64,000 nucleotides of DNA from positions 992,001-1,056,000 of the forward strand of contig NC_033564.1 of the NCBI RefSeq assembly GCF_001680005.1, written 5' to 3'. Numbering within the stretch: position 1 is the stretch's first letter; each line of letters begins with the position of its first letter. The stretch is from Plasmodium coatneyi. Lineage: Eukaryota; Apicomplexa; Aconoidasida; Haemosporida; Plasmodiidae. The position numbers were made by a program, and so were the translations under genes. Positions 32,252 through 43,600 of this stretch are shown here, in pieces. Below the pieces are notes generated by a model. The model was not told the DNA's origin. It saw only the letters and a list, made by a program, of their open reading frames with translations, and did no database searches.

Positions 32252-35200
32252 ATCGAAGGAAAGTCTAATGTGATTTTTTTTTTTTTTCAAAAATTGTGGG
32301 GTAGTAAAGTTCGTTCCTACGCACAGATGCAAAAAAAATATGGCTCACTTTTTATGTTCCACTTTTAACATCTCAACTTACCTTTGCAAAAATGAAAAAA
32401 AAAATTGGCCCCCTTTAACGATAGAAAAAGGATTATTCACCCTTATCAGCAGTAACCTGTTCGTGCCTTCCTAAGGAACAGGATGACTATAATGCTATTC
32501 CGTAGTTGAAAGTGTATCTACCACAAATATATATGGGCTTCCTAACATAGGTCAACATAATTTTTTCTACTGTAGTTACCCATTTTTCTTGCGATGAAAA
32601 GAATGCACAAGGAAGGGAGGTCACGTAACCAAGTGCTCATGTACCTCGCGTCGATTAATTTGTCAATGTGCCCCGGTACTCCCTCCCCTATATATATATG
32701 TTTCATACAATGACAGGAAGAAATAAAAAAAAAAACAGGGACGACCCACAGGGACACCTATCCCTGAATATATATTCAATAATAATTAATCGGGCAAAAA
32801 TTTTCACCCGAAGAAAAGAGTATTGAAGAAATGAGTTCATAATGAACTCATCCGTTATATCTATGAGATACATGCCGTGGTCTACACATTCCCCTATGAA
32901 TAGTCAATAGCTATTATTGGACTAAAAAAGTGGAAAACGTTCATATGGAAAAAAAAGGTTGTCTGAACTGTTTTTTTTTGGGAGAAACAGACTTCACAGA
33001 AAGCTTTTACGGGGAGAATGTATATACTGGAATAGGGGTTCCCATACACTTATCCCTATAGAAATGAACGGTTCAAAGGAAGTATTCAAAGGGAAAATTG
33101 TATGGAGCCCCCCGGCAAAACTGTTCCTATTAATTCGTTTTACGAGAAGCTTCCCCTTTACGTATGCCTATTCTTTGGGAAGAACTGTCTACATGGGGAA
33201 AAAAAACTGTCCAAATAGGGGAAGGAAACTATCCAAAGGAATTCTGTCCACATGAAATGTTTCTAGAACTAGACACGAAACATACTACCCTATGCAGATA
33301 AGTAACCCGAATAAAAGTGCATATACGCACTTGTAATTATCCATAACAATATATATTGTCCCATGAAGGATCTGTGCTATATATATGCGCGTCATATAGA
33401 TTTTTCCATAAACAGAAGGGGGAGATTCATTACACAGTGTTGTGTACTGCGGAATGGGTCCCCCTGCCCCCTTCTTTTTTCCACATTGCCTAATTTGGTG
33501 TGCAACATATCTACGTATATTTGTGCGTCCCAAATAGAGGCAATAGAAATGAACGACTAATAGTGGAATGAGCATTGCTCCAATGTTTCATTTTTGCATA
33601 AGTGAGGAGAATTAAATGGGAGAGACGGACGCTGTGTAATATGGTAAAAGTTACCCAGGAGGATCTTTAGACTTAGTTTTCTGCTTCCTAGGGCATTGTG
33701 CGAAGTCCGTACATAATGCGACCATAAAGCGCACTATTCTTATTTAGTCCCTATTTTTGGAATTCCTCTATATTTAAATGGGAGCATACATTTTTCCTGT
33801 GAAAAGTGGAAGTTATATGTTTGCACAGTGGATTAGACTCATTTATTTACTAAACCCTTTTCTACATATGTGTGCTACATGGGAAGCACTACGTGTGTTA
33901 CATAGATGACACATACACATCTATAATCATTCATATATGCATTAAAATTGTATATACACATGTGAAAAAAGTGGGTACCATAAATAAAACTTATGGAAAT
34001 ACTAAATGTGCTGGATGCACAAAATGAAGTTGTTGTTACCACATATATGTAAAAAGGTGAGGTTCATTCTTTTTTTTTTTTTTTTTTTCGCTTCTTTTTT
34101 TTTCTGTACTTCCTATTTTGTTTTTTTCACGATTATAACTAATTAAGAAAGGAAAGGTGAAGGGCAGGGCCAAAATTCAAAGTACTGGTACAAAGTTCTG
34201 TTTCCTTGGAATATAGCGCTCACATATGTGTAGTAAAATCCGAATGGTGTAATATGAATAAGGAAATATGCACTTATTTGTTCCCTTGTGCAAAGTAAAA
34301 AGCTTTAATTCATATTTCAATACGCACAGGAGATCAGCGTGAGTCGTATGTGGGGGAAAGAGGGGGTCTGTGAAAATTATTGCAGAAAAGGGGGGAGTGC
34401 ACGTACCATAGTACAGAGGAATACATATATAACTTAACATGAGTGCGTGGTAAGTAGAAGCACCCATGTAAATTCAAAGGGGAAAAGAACTCAAAAACCA
34501 ACCCCGCCCTCTTCAACCCTTTCTATTCCTTAAAGGAAGGAACAAAAAGGGGGGAGGAAGAATACAATAACCTGTAAAGTATAATATTGAATTAAAGAAA
34601 AAAGGGAATAATGCTCAAAATAGTACATAATATAATGTGCATATTTTAAGGGCGAAGTGATTTATTTATAGTATACATACCGAAAAAAAGGGAGGAAAGA
34701 AGAAAAAAAAAGTAAATTATTATTACTGAAACAACAATAAATATGGAAAAAAAGAAGGTATGGTGTACACTACAAGAATTTACTATTATGGAAGGTGCGT
34801 AAAATTTTTCCTACAATACACAGAAAATTAGTACAATTATTTCTACTAGTTTTCCTTCTATTCATTTTATAGAAATGCAATGCTCATTGCATATTCAGCA
34901 ACATATATATAATTAGGAAGGGATAGAATGTATGCTCTCCCTCTCTGCTGCATATATGCATGTGCATATGTGAACTGTGTACAATATATATATGTACACG
35001 TTAAAGAAAATTCTTTTAATAATTTTTCTTTGAATAACGATAAAACATTAATTCGCGGTGATCGTTGAAATTTGTTCATAGAAAGGAAGAAAATTACATT
35101 TTTCTATATGCACTATTTAGGCGGGGGGCTTGCATAAATAATAATAGTGTAATGTAACTGTGGCAAACGTATATATAAGTTCTTATAATAATTCATTCCT

Positions 35201-35514
35201 ATAATATGGTAAGTGAGTGAGTGGGTTAGCAACGTAGGAAGGGAAGAATTGAAATTTTTCTTCCTTCCATTACTCCTCATTATATAATTTTAGTACATGA
35301 TCCTTCCTACATTTCTCTTCTTTAATTATATATGCGCACATATATAATGATCTTAATGTACACATATATACGCATAACATAATATAACATATATATATGT
35401 ATGTATATATGTGCAACGACTTAATACATATATATATATGTAGAAAAGTAAGCACACATTTTATAAGATATAAAATTCACATTATATATACATAAAACAA
35501 CGCACAAAAAAAAA
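32252..35514. other. Divergent spacer between KIR 4 and KIR 5
   Basis: AT-rich. It includes the segment at 32405-33265 duplicated at the right end of the window. From 33300 to 35500 there are short TA tracts and a T tract at 34070-34090; no frame shows a SICA or PIR motif. This spacer does not resemble the spacers of modules 1 and 3, which resemble each other. Confidence 0.5.
32405..33265. repeat. Segmental duplication, copy 1
   Basis: Non-coding segment of about 860 bp closely similar throughout to 63105-63970, in the same orientation. Shared landmarks include ATAGAAAAAG, the palindrome TGAATATATATTCA (32765-32778), AATAGCTATT (32906-32915), and GTTCCCATACACTTATCCC. This copy also has a perfect inverted repeat at 32832-32850 that an insertion breaks in copy 2. 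Confidence 0.85.
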
Positions 35515-36608
35515 ATGGCGGGGGAAAAACCGTACCTACAGGTATGTTCGTCCTTATCTTTTCTTTGAACTGTACATATATACATAAAATTTGGAATGAA
35601 ATACTATAAAATATGCTTACATATAATATATATATAATGTATTAAGAGAGAAGGAGATGTATAAAATATATATATATATATATATGGGACTGCATACATA
35701 TATATGTGTGTACATACATTTTGTTCATTACATTTGTAGGCTGCGGATTTGGATAAATTTCCTTCCCATATGGACGTATACACTAAATTTGATGGTGCTG
35801 ATGAAAATTCCTGTGATAATAAGGATGGCGCAGCACAGGCGAAAAGTTCGTTGGAGGGAAAATTAACAAGTTATTCTACTATGAAAACTTACGCGGAAAA
35901 CTTCGTAGGAGCCTATTGTAAAGCATCACAAATGAAGTTGGACCTTCAACATAGCGGCACACCGTGCCATTTCTTCTATTTTTGGCTAGCGGGTACAGTA
36001 TGGAACGGGTTGAATCAGGATAATGATTTTCCTACCGTCATGAATAATATATACACAACATTGGAACAATTACGTGTTCTAAATGCATGCTCCATTATGT
36101 ACACGGACAATGATAAAATTAGCAAGGACCTCTTCCTTCAAAGAAAAAACGTCCATGATTTCTCCTACAATTATAAACACATAAAAGACAAACTACAATC
36201 TCATAACAACTCCTGTGATAAAACCTACTATGACCACCTCAACGAAGCTGTTAAAGCTTATAATGCAGTCTGCACAAGTATTAGGTGGAGGGACGATACA
36301 CACTGTGAAAAAATTGAAGCAACGATTGAAGGGTACGAAAAAGGGAAAATATTAGAACTGAAGTCTAAAGCGGAAACAGCTCCGAGGACCGCATCCCTTG
36401 ACCTGGGTGCGGGACTTTCGGGAGATACTACAATATACAAGAATGTGCATTTCAAATTCAATTATGCCCCTACAGCAAATCCAGCACTCACCACCATATC
36501 ATCCATACTAGGATTAGGAGCATTACCAATAACCACATTTGTTTTATATAAAGTACGAAGTACAACTACTATAATTAGTACTATGTATATATAGTATCTA
36601 TATATAAC

Positions 36609-36649
<41 letters not shown>

Positions 36650-37011
36650 CACGTCCGTACACATTCCTACCTCCCTCCATTCCACCTTCTTCTTTTTCTT
36701 TCCTTTTTTATTAGTATAATCTTTTACCTTCTTGGTTTGGTAATCATTTTGGAAACAACAGTGGAAATAGCGTACGAAGAAGGAACAGAAGAGGGAAAAG
36801 ATCCGTCAGACGCAACATTGATACACTCACAGAAACTTCATCTACAGATATGTCGACAACAATAGTAGGAGGCTCAACATTCGACTCAACAGATGGATCC
36901 ACTATATATAAGGAACCACTAAGAAGAACAAATAGCAGGAAGGAGCAACAACCACAACAAAGACAACAACAAAGACAGACGTCAAGAAATATTAGTTATG
37001 GTCGCATGTAA
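35515..37011 (+). CDS. KIR: KIR variant antigen, 3 exons
   Basis: Predicted 378 aa. Exons: 35515-35541 (MAGEKPYLQ, donor GTATGT), 35740-36552, 36715-37011. Exon 2 encodes DLDKFPSHMDVYTKF, CHFFYFWLAGTVW, FLQRKNVHDFSYNYKH, a short linker and the TM segment (SSILGLGALPITTFVLYK). Exon 3 is the tail: YNLLPSWFGN, a basic patch (RRRNRRGKR), Ser/Thr-rich middle, Gln/Arg-rich end. Intron 2 holds a (TA)n run at about 36613-36650. The tail start and the SSILG-LGA TM segment are close to those of the KIR at 19170, so the two plus-strand genes are sister copies. It ends 668 bp from the facing SICAvar. Confidence 0.9.
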
Positions 37012-37540
37012 CACACCACATGGAACACATTGAAATGAAACACCATTGGAATGTACCTCCTCCAGGAAGGAACATGTATAAGGGCGAAGTTAAAACAATA
37101 TAAAAACAGAATGACCTTCCTTCTTTCACTTTTCTTATCTTTCTTTTTTCTTTTCTTTCTTCCTTCCTCTTCCTCTACTTATTTTTTTTCTTTATTCCGT
37201 TCTCCCTACATTTGTGTATTTGAATAAGCACATAATGAAAGAATACTCCCAAAAATAGGCGCGCCAAACGGAAAAAGGTCCTGACCACCTTTCAGAAAAG
37301 TATTCTTGTATTTTAAAAAACAACAAAAAAAATTTATGAAGTTAAAAAATTTTTATAACAAAATGAATAAACATTTTTTAATTCTTCAATAAAGTAGAAA
37401 TTTATCTCAAACAAATCAAAATAAAGTGAAGGAGGAAAATTTTTTTTTTTTCACTTCCACTTATATTAAATACAAATGAACGTAAACATTTTCGCGCAAA
37501 ACGAAAAAAAAAAAGAGAAAAAAGGAAACATATATACTTA
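37012..37540. promoter_or_regulatory. Convergent KIR/SICAvar 3'-3' spacer with conserved block, copy 3
   Basis: Weaker copy of the SICAvar 3' block: a CG-only palindrome (GGCGCGCC at about 37259) stands where the other copies have TTCGCGA, followed by an A/T-rich section and ACAAATGAACGTAAAC. GTCCATAATTGG is not recognisable here. Confidence 0.5.
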
Positions 37541-37678
37541 CACCCTAAAACCCGCAATCTGGACTTTGAACCTGTTCCTTAGGAACGACTTTCGCAGGAA
37601 CACCTTCCTTAGAAACAAAGCCTTCCTTCCCTAAACCCGGAATCCGAACTTTGAACTTGTTCCATAGGAACATCTTCC
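37541..37678 (-). pseudogene. Out-of-frame end of SICAvar 3 tail repeats
   Basis: Degenerate copies of the VPKEQVPSSDSGF-coding repeat downstream of the stop at 37679, closing with the usual GGGTTTTAGGG context. They became non-coding through a 1-nt insertion in the purine run just before the stop, the same site as in SICAvar 1. Confidence 0.7.
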
Positions 37679-40600
37679 TTAGGAAGAAAGTCTTCCCTCC
37701 CGAAACCCGGAATCTGAACTTGGAACCTGTTCCCTAGGAACATCTTCTTTAGGAACAAAGTCTTCCTCCCTAAACACGGAATCTGAACTTGGAACCTGTT
37801 CCATAGGAACATCAACCATAGGAAGACTTTCTTCCTTACGAATTTGTTCCTTAGGAACATTTACTTCTTTTATAAATTCGCTTCCCATAAATTCTTGAAC
37901 CAAAATTTCAAAAAAGTCTTCCTTCGTCGAATGCAGGTTGCCCTTTTGACATTCGTTTAAGACTTCCAAATGAATATCAATAATCATGCGGCGACCTACA
38001 CCACGACGACCAACACCCCGTTTTTTTGATCTCTTCGTTCTTCCCGTTGGAGCAGATCTTGGTTGTTTTCGTTCCTTTACTAAGGTATATTCATGTGGAC
38101 CATCCTGGTCGTCCACAGGATCAAGGAGTTGTTCTTCTAAGGAAGGTGGACCACGTACTTGATGAGCTCTTCTGTGACGTCGTCTTCGCTTACCGAGGGT
38201 AAAATACTGAAAGCAGAAGGTAAAAAAAAAAAAAAAGGAAATGTTTTTTTAAAAGGTGAGTGTTGTTTCTAGGAACAACAAGTACTACTTTTAAGCTAAG
38301 TGCTCAATCTTACAAACACCCCTAAAATGCGAAATCCTATACATACACCCCTAAAATGCGAAATCCTACACACATACACCCTTAAATGCAAAATCCTACA
38401 CATACACCCTAAAATGTGAAATCCTATACACATACACCCCTAATTGCGAGATCCCACACACCCTTAAATGCGAAATCCTACACATACACCCCCAAAATGC
38501 GAAATCCTACATGCACACACCCCCTAAAATGCGAAATCCTACATACACACACCTAAATGCGAAATCCTACACTTCCTTACTCATTCACTCCTTTTTTTTT
38601 TTTTATTTTTTTCTTTTCTTCTAATATCCTTTTTTTTCCTTCTTCTCTTCTAATATTAATTTTCCTTTTTTTTTACATCCTTTTGTTCCTTTTTTCTTTT
38701 ACCTTCCATAGCAAGTAGGTCATAGCCGAAATACCAATGAAGACAGGAATGGTAGGAAGGTATGGGGTAAGGAGTTCGGAAGGGCTGATCTTCTTAGTAA
38801 GTGGAACAGGGAAAAGGGTGCCTCCGGCACCCCCCCCTTGATCACCACCTCTTCCTACTGTTGTAACACTTCCAGATAGTGATGGTGTTGGTGATAATGC
38901 TGTTGGTGCTGCTGATGATGGTGATACTGGAGGAGGTGGGCCTTGTGGTTTGTTCCCACCTTGTTGTGGTGGTCCCTGAGGTTTGCCTGAACCAGGACCA
39001 CCACCATGTTGACTACCACCAGTACCGCCACCTGATCCTTGTGCAGGAGAAGCATCAGCTGCAGCTGGAGTACCAACACCAGCAATACCACCTATACCAG
39101 GGGCACCAGGTACGACACCACCAACACCGGGCACCAAACCAGCAGCTGCACCATCATCACCACCATTACTGTCGTCAACCTTGGCACTGTGAGTATTCTC
39201 TTGGCCGGTTGCTGCTTGATCAACATTACCATTAGCAGCAGGTATATCCGGACCTTGTGCTCCTAAAAAATGAACATGGGAGATGGACGGTTAGGGGAAC
39301 GTTGGAATGTCGTAGAACACGGAACATCCTAGAGTGCACCCATATGTACACTATTTAGGCTAGGAAGTGTTAGGAGCCATTTTCTTCTTTTATCTTCACT
39401 TCTATTTTTACTATTTTTACCTGGCTGAGTTGGACTACTTAAGGTAGTGGAACTTGTACCAGATGAACCATGATCAGGAGTTCCTGTGCTACCAGTACCG
39501 GAGGAACCGGGGTTAAGATTGCCTGGCCCTGAAGTATTAATAGTGGTTGCATTAATAACAGTGGTTGTTGCACCATCAGTCGTTACAGACCAAGCCCCTC
39601 GGGTGTAGCGGCTATCGTCCTGAAAACCTTTTTCTGTTGAATTAATTGGGGGTCCATCGAGGGAAAGTACAACATCACCAACAATAACACTATCTGCAGT
39701 ATCAATAATGTTATCCTTACCTGGTTGTGCTGCACTTGGGTTACGTGGTGCTGCTGTTGGTTCTGCTTTAGGTGCTGGTGGTAGTGGTCCTGGTGCTTCT
39801 TCAGGGAGGTTTTCACTTCTGCCCACTGAACTACTTACTGAAGATGCTTCCGTATCCTTCGGACATATATTACTTATAGAATCCATAGCTTGCTTTACTG
39901 CCTGCTTTACTTCTTGATTCGTTACCTTACTTGGGTCCAGCATCTCTTTCATTCTGTGCCCTATTGTATTCGTGTCTGTATCCTGTATTCTGCAAGATGA
40001 ATAGCCCTTATCCCTTTCACATGGTACACAATCATTACCATTCACCTTATCCTTACACCAAATACTCATCTGTCCATTTCCATTTTCGAACATTTTCTTT
40101 ATTTCAGCTTCCTTTACGTCGGAACACTTTTGCTCCATTTCATCAGCGAATATATTCAATAACATACAAGAGAAAGTTCGATGGAATATGAGGTCGTCCT
40201 CAATCTTCTGTGGTTTGCTGCTTTCAGTGCCCTTTGTAATTCCATAAATATGTTTTAAACCTGCAATAATGAACAGGCAAGCCTTTTTATGAGATCCTGC
40301 AGTTGTATTACTTCCATCCTGAATATCATTACATAAATTGTCGTGCGTCTCATTATTCTTAGTTATAGCTTCAGACAAGTTCTTCAGTCTAGTCTCGACG
40401 TCCGGATCCCAAAACTTCTCCTATATACAAGAAAAAGATAGAACATATATACATATAGATATCATATATTTATATACACTATATATATACACAACATGAG
40501 GTTGCACTTCCCCAATATAAGGGCGTATAATATATGCACACTATCGATTTCTTTGTTTTTGGGAACAGCACACAATAGTGATTCTTACCGGGTCCTGTTT

Positions 40601-43600
40601 CTGTTCCCCGACTTTTCGGTTTTCACCCCACCTATAGTAGATACACTTTACGCGTTCACATAAAGTAGTTGCATTATTTATGGTAGTTAAAGTTTTTTGT
40701 ATGTCTTTATTGTCGTTGAGCAATTTTCCCACTTCTTCCTTCATATTATTTCCGCCTTTGTCGCATGGTCCACTGTTTTTTTTCTTATTTGTCCATAGAT
40801 TTCCATCCACGTTTAATGTGCACTTTAGATTTTCTTGCCTATTACATGCAAAACAGCCATTCTTCTGACCATTATCCTTATCTTTACACCAGGAGCCTAT
40901 ATTCTTATTTCCATTACTAAATGCTTCTTTTATTATGTTCTCATCGATAGGGCATGGTGCATGTGCCTGCAGCTTATCTGCGTATGCGTTCAGAAATATG
41001 CATGACATGGTTCGCCAAAATTGTAGATTATGTTCAGCCTTCCTCTTTTCATCTGCACTACTCTTATTTTCTTTTACCTTATTGTAAATATATTTTAATC
41101 CCCGCACAATAACCTTGCACGCCGCTCTTTCGGCTTCTGTCTTTATTTTACTTTCACTATTAGTGCCTTCGCATAATTTATCAGTATCCCCGTTATCAGC
41201 GGTCATAGCATTAGACAGTCTCCCCAATTCATTTTTGACGTCCGCATCCCAGAATGTACACTGCATAGAACGAAGGCAGGAAGAAGGAAGAACAGAACAT
41301 ATATGTACACTTTATAGACACGCACATAAGATTCACAGTCGTCCCCTTTTCTTTCTGTATTATGTATAAGGAGTATTATTTATTAGAATGCCCCTTACTA
41401 CAATGAATAATATTGTTCCCTTACCCAGTCTTGTTTGTCATAATACCCCTTTCTATCATTAAACCAATTAGTCGCTACACAATTTGCGCGTTGACATAGG
41501 TTATTATTTATATCATTTATAGCAGTCAGAGTTGTCTTTATTTTGGTACCGCTCGTCCCATTGAGCAGCTTATCCACTTCCTGCTTTACTTTGTATTGGT
41601 TCTTGTCATTGCCTATATCACAATGGAACTTAGGTTTCCTTGTACATTCAACACAGATAGGATCACTCTGGCATGTAGGTACTGTATTTTTAATTTCTTT
41701 ACTTTTAGCAAAGGCCTTTTTTATAGTGTCCTCAGTAATACCACATGGCTGACCCTCAGTTAGTTCGATCATTTTATCTGCATATGCGTTCAATAAAACG
41801 CATGCCATAGTTCGATGGAATATGAGATTATCTTCTATCTTCCTTTTCTCCTTTTCTTTGTTCTCCCCCTCTTGCGGTGTACCTCTTTCAATTTCATAAA
41901 TACTCTTTAATCCTGCTGTTATATATGTACACGCCAGTCTGTTCACTTCTGTAGTTGTGCCATTTTTTCCACCAATGTTTTCACATAGTTTTTCGTCCGC
42001 CCCATTCCCATTAGCCATAGCAGTAGACAGTGGGATCAATCTCTTTTCAACATCCTTCCAATAGCCACCATCCCCAATCTAAAAGAAAAGAACAAATATG
42101 TATACATAATGGACACACAGGATTTGTGCTTATTCCTCCGCCTAATATATACAGAGTGTATTACTCATTGAATTGTACTTCACTATAGTAGGCAATAAAC
42201 TAACTTACCCACTGATTCGCGTCATTTGGACTACGCTTCCTGCTGGGGAACCACTTCGTCGTTACGCATTTAACACGATTACATAGGTCACTTTCGTTAC
42301 AGGGTGTGTCTAACAGATAGGAAGAGTGATAGAAAAAAAATGGAAGAATAAAAATATATATGATTATATCAAAAAATGGTACGGAAGTAATGGCAGAATG
42401 GTGATGATGGTGTACACACTTCTTCCTTTTTTCCTCTTTCCTTTCCTTTCCTTAGAACCTCTTCCTTCCTTAGACCCCTTTCTTAGACCCTTTCCGTCAT
42501 CCTCCTTAGGCCCTTCCTTTCCTTCCTCCTCCTTACACCATTCTTTCCTCCTTAGAACTCTCATTTCCTTCAGACCCTTCCTTCACTTAGGAAGTACCTT
42601 CCTTCCACCAACTACACCTAACACCACCTTCCTTCCAACAACCACTAACCTAACACAACCTTCCTTCCACCTACCACCACCCTAACAACCCACCTACCAC
42701 ATCACAACCTAACAACCCACCTATCACACCACAACCTAACAACCCACCTACCACACCACAACCTAACAACCCACCTACCACACCACAACCTAACAACCCA
42801 CCTACCACCACCCCTAACAACCTTCCTTCCACCCTTAACAACCTTCATTCAAACATCCATAACATCATGATTCTACAACTTCCTACCCTTTATTCTAACA
42901 GCCCTAAATCCGAAGTCCTATTCTCCAATTTTCCACTTATTCTCCACATACCACACCTATTTTCCACCTCATTCTTACCGCCGAACCCAGCTTCCTTTTT
43001 TTTTTTTTTTTTTTTTTTTCCCATTTTTCTCTTTTCTTTTCTATCTTCCTTTTCCCCCTTTTTTTTGTATCTCCTTCCTTTATTCCTTTCTCTATTTCTT
43101 TCTTTCCTTATTCCTTCTTTTCCCTCTTTTCCTTCTTTTCCTTCTTTTCCTTCTTTTCCTTCTTTTCCTTCTTTTCCTTCTTTTCCTTCTTTTCCTTCTT
43201 TTCCTTCTTTTCCTTCTTTTCCTTCTTTTCCTTCTTTCCTTCTTATTCCCCATTTTTTTATCTCTCTATCCTTCATCCCTTTCTTTCCATTTCCTTTCTT
43301 CCTTTTCATCTTTTTCTTTTATATTCTCCCTTCAGGAGGATAACGGAATATGGCCCACCACCCACCCCCTCCCTATTATCATTCGCCTCTCCCCTCCACA
43401 TTTCCCTTCATCGCTTCCTTCCCCCCTGTCCGGTTGGACCCTCATTGTCCGGTTTGGTTTCCTTTCCCCCTTTGTTCCGGTTTCCTTCCCCCCTTGTCCA
43501 GTTCTCCCCCTTGTTCTGTTGGACCTCTTGTCCGGGTGGTCCTTGTTCGGTTCACCCCCTATCCATTTCACCCCTTGTCCAGGTTCCATTCCCTCCTTGT

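Noticed and set aside
42867..43343. Open frames coding Phe-Pro-Ser or Lys-Glu-Gly repeats
   Set aside because: Product of a 9-bp pyrimidine repeat inside SICAvar 3 intron 2.
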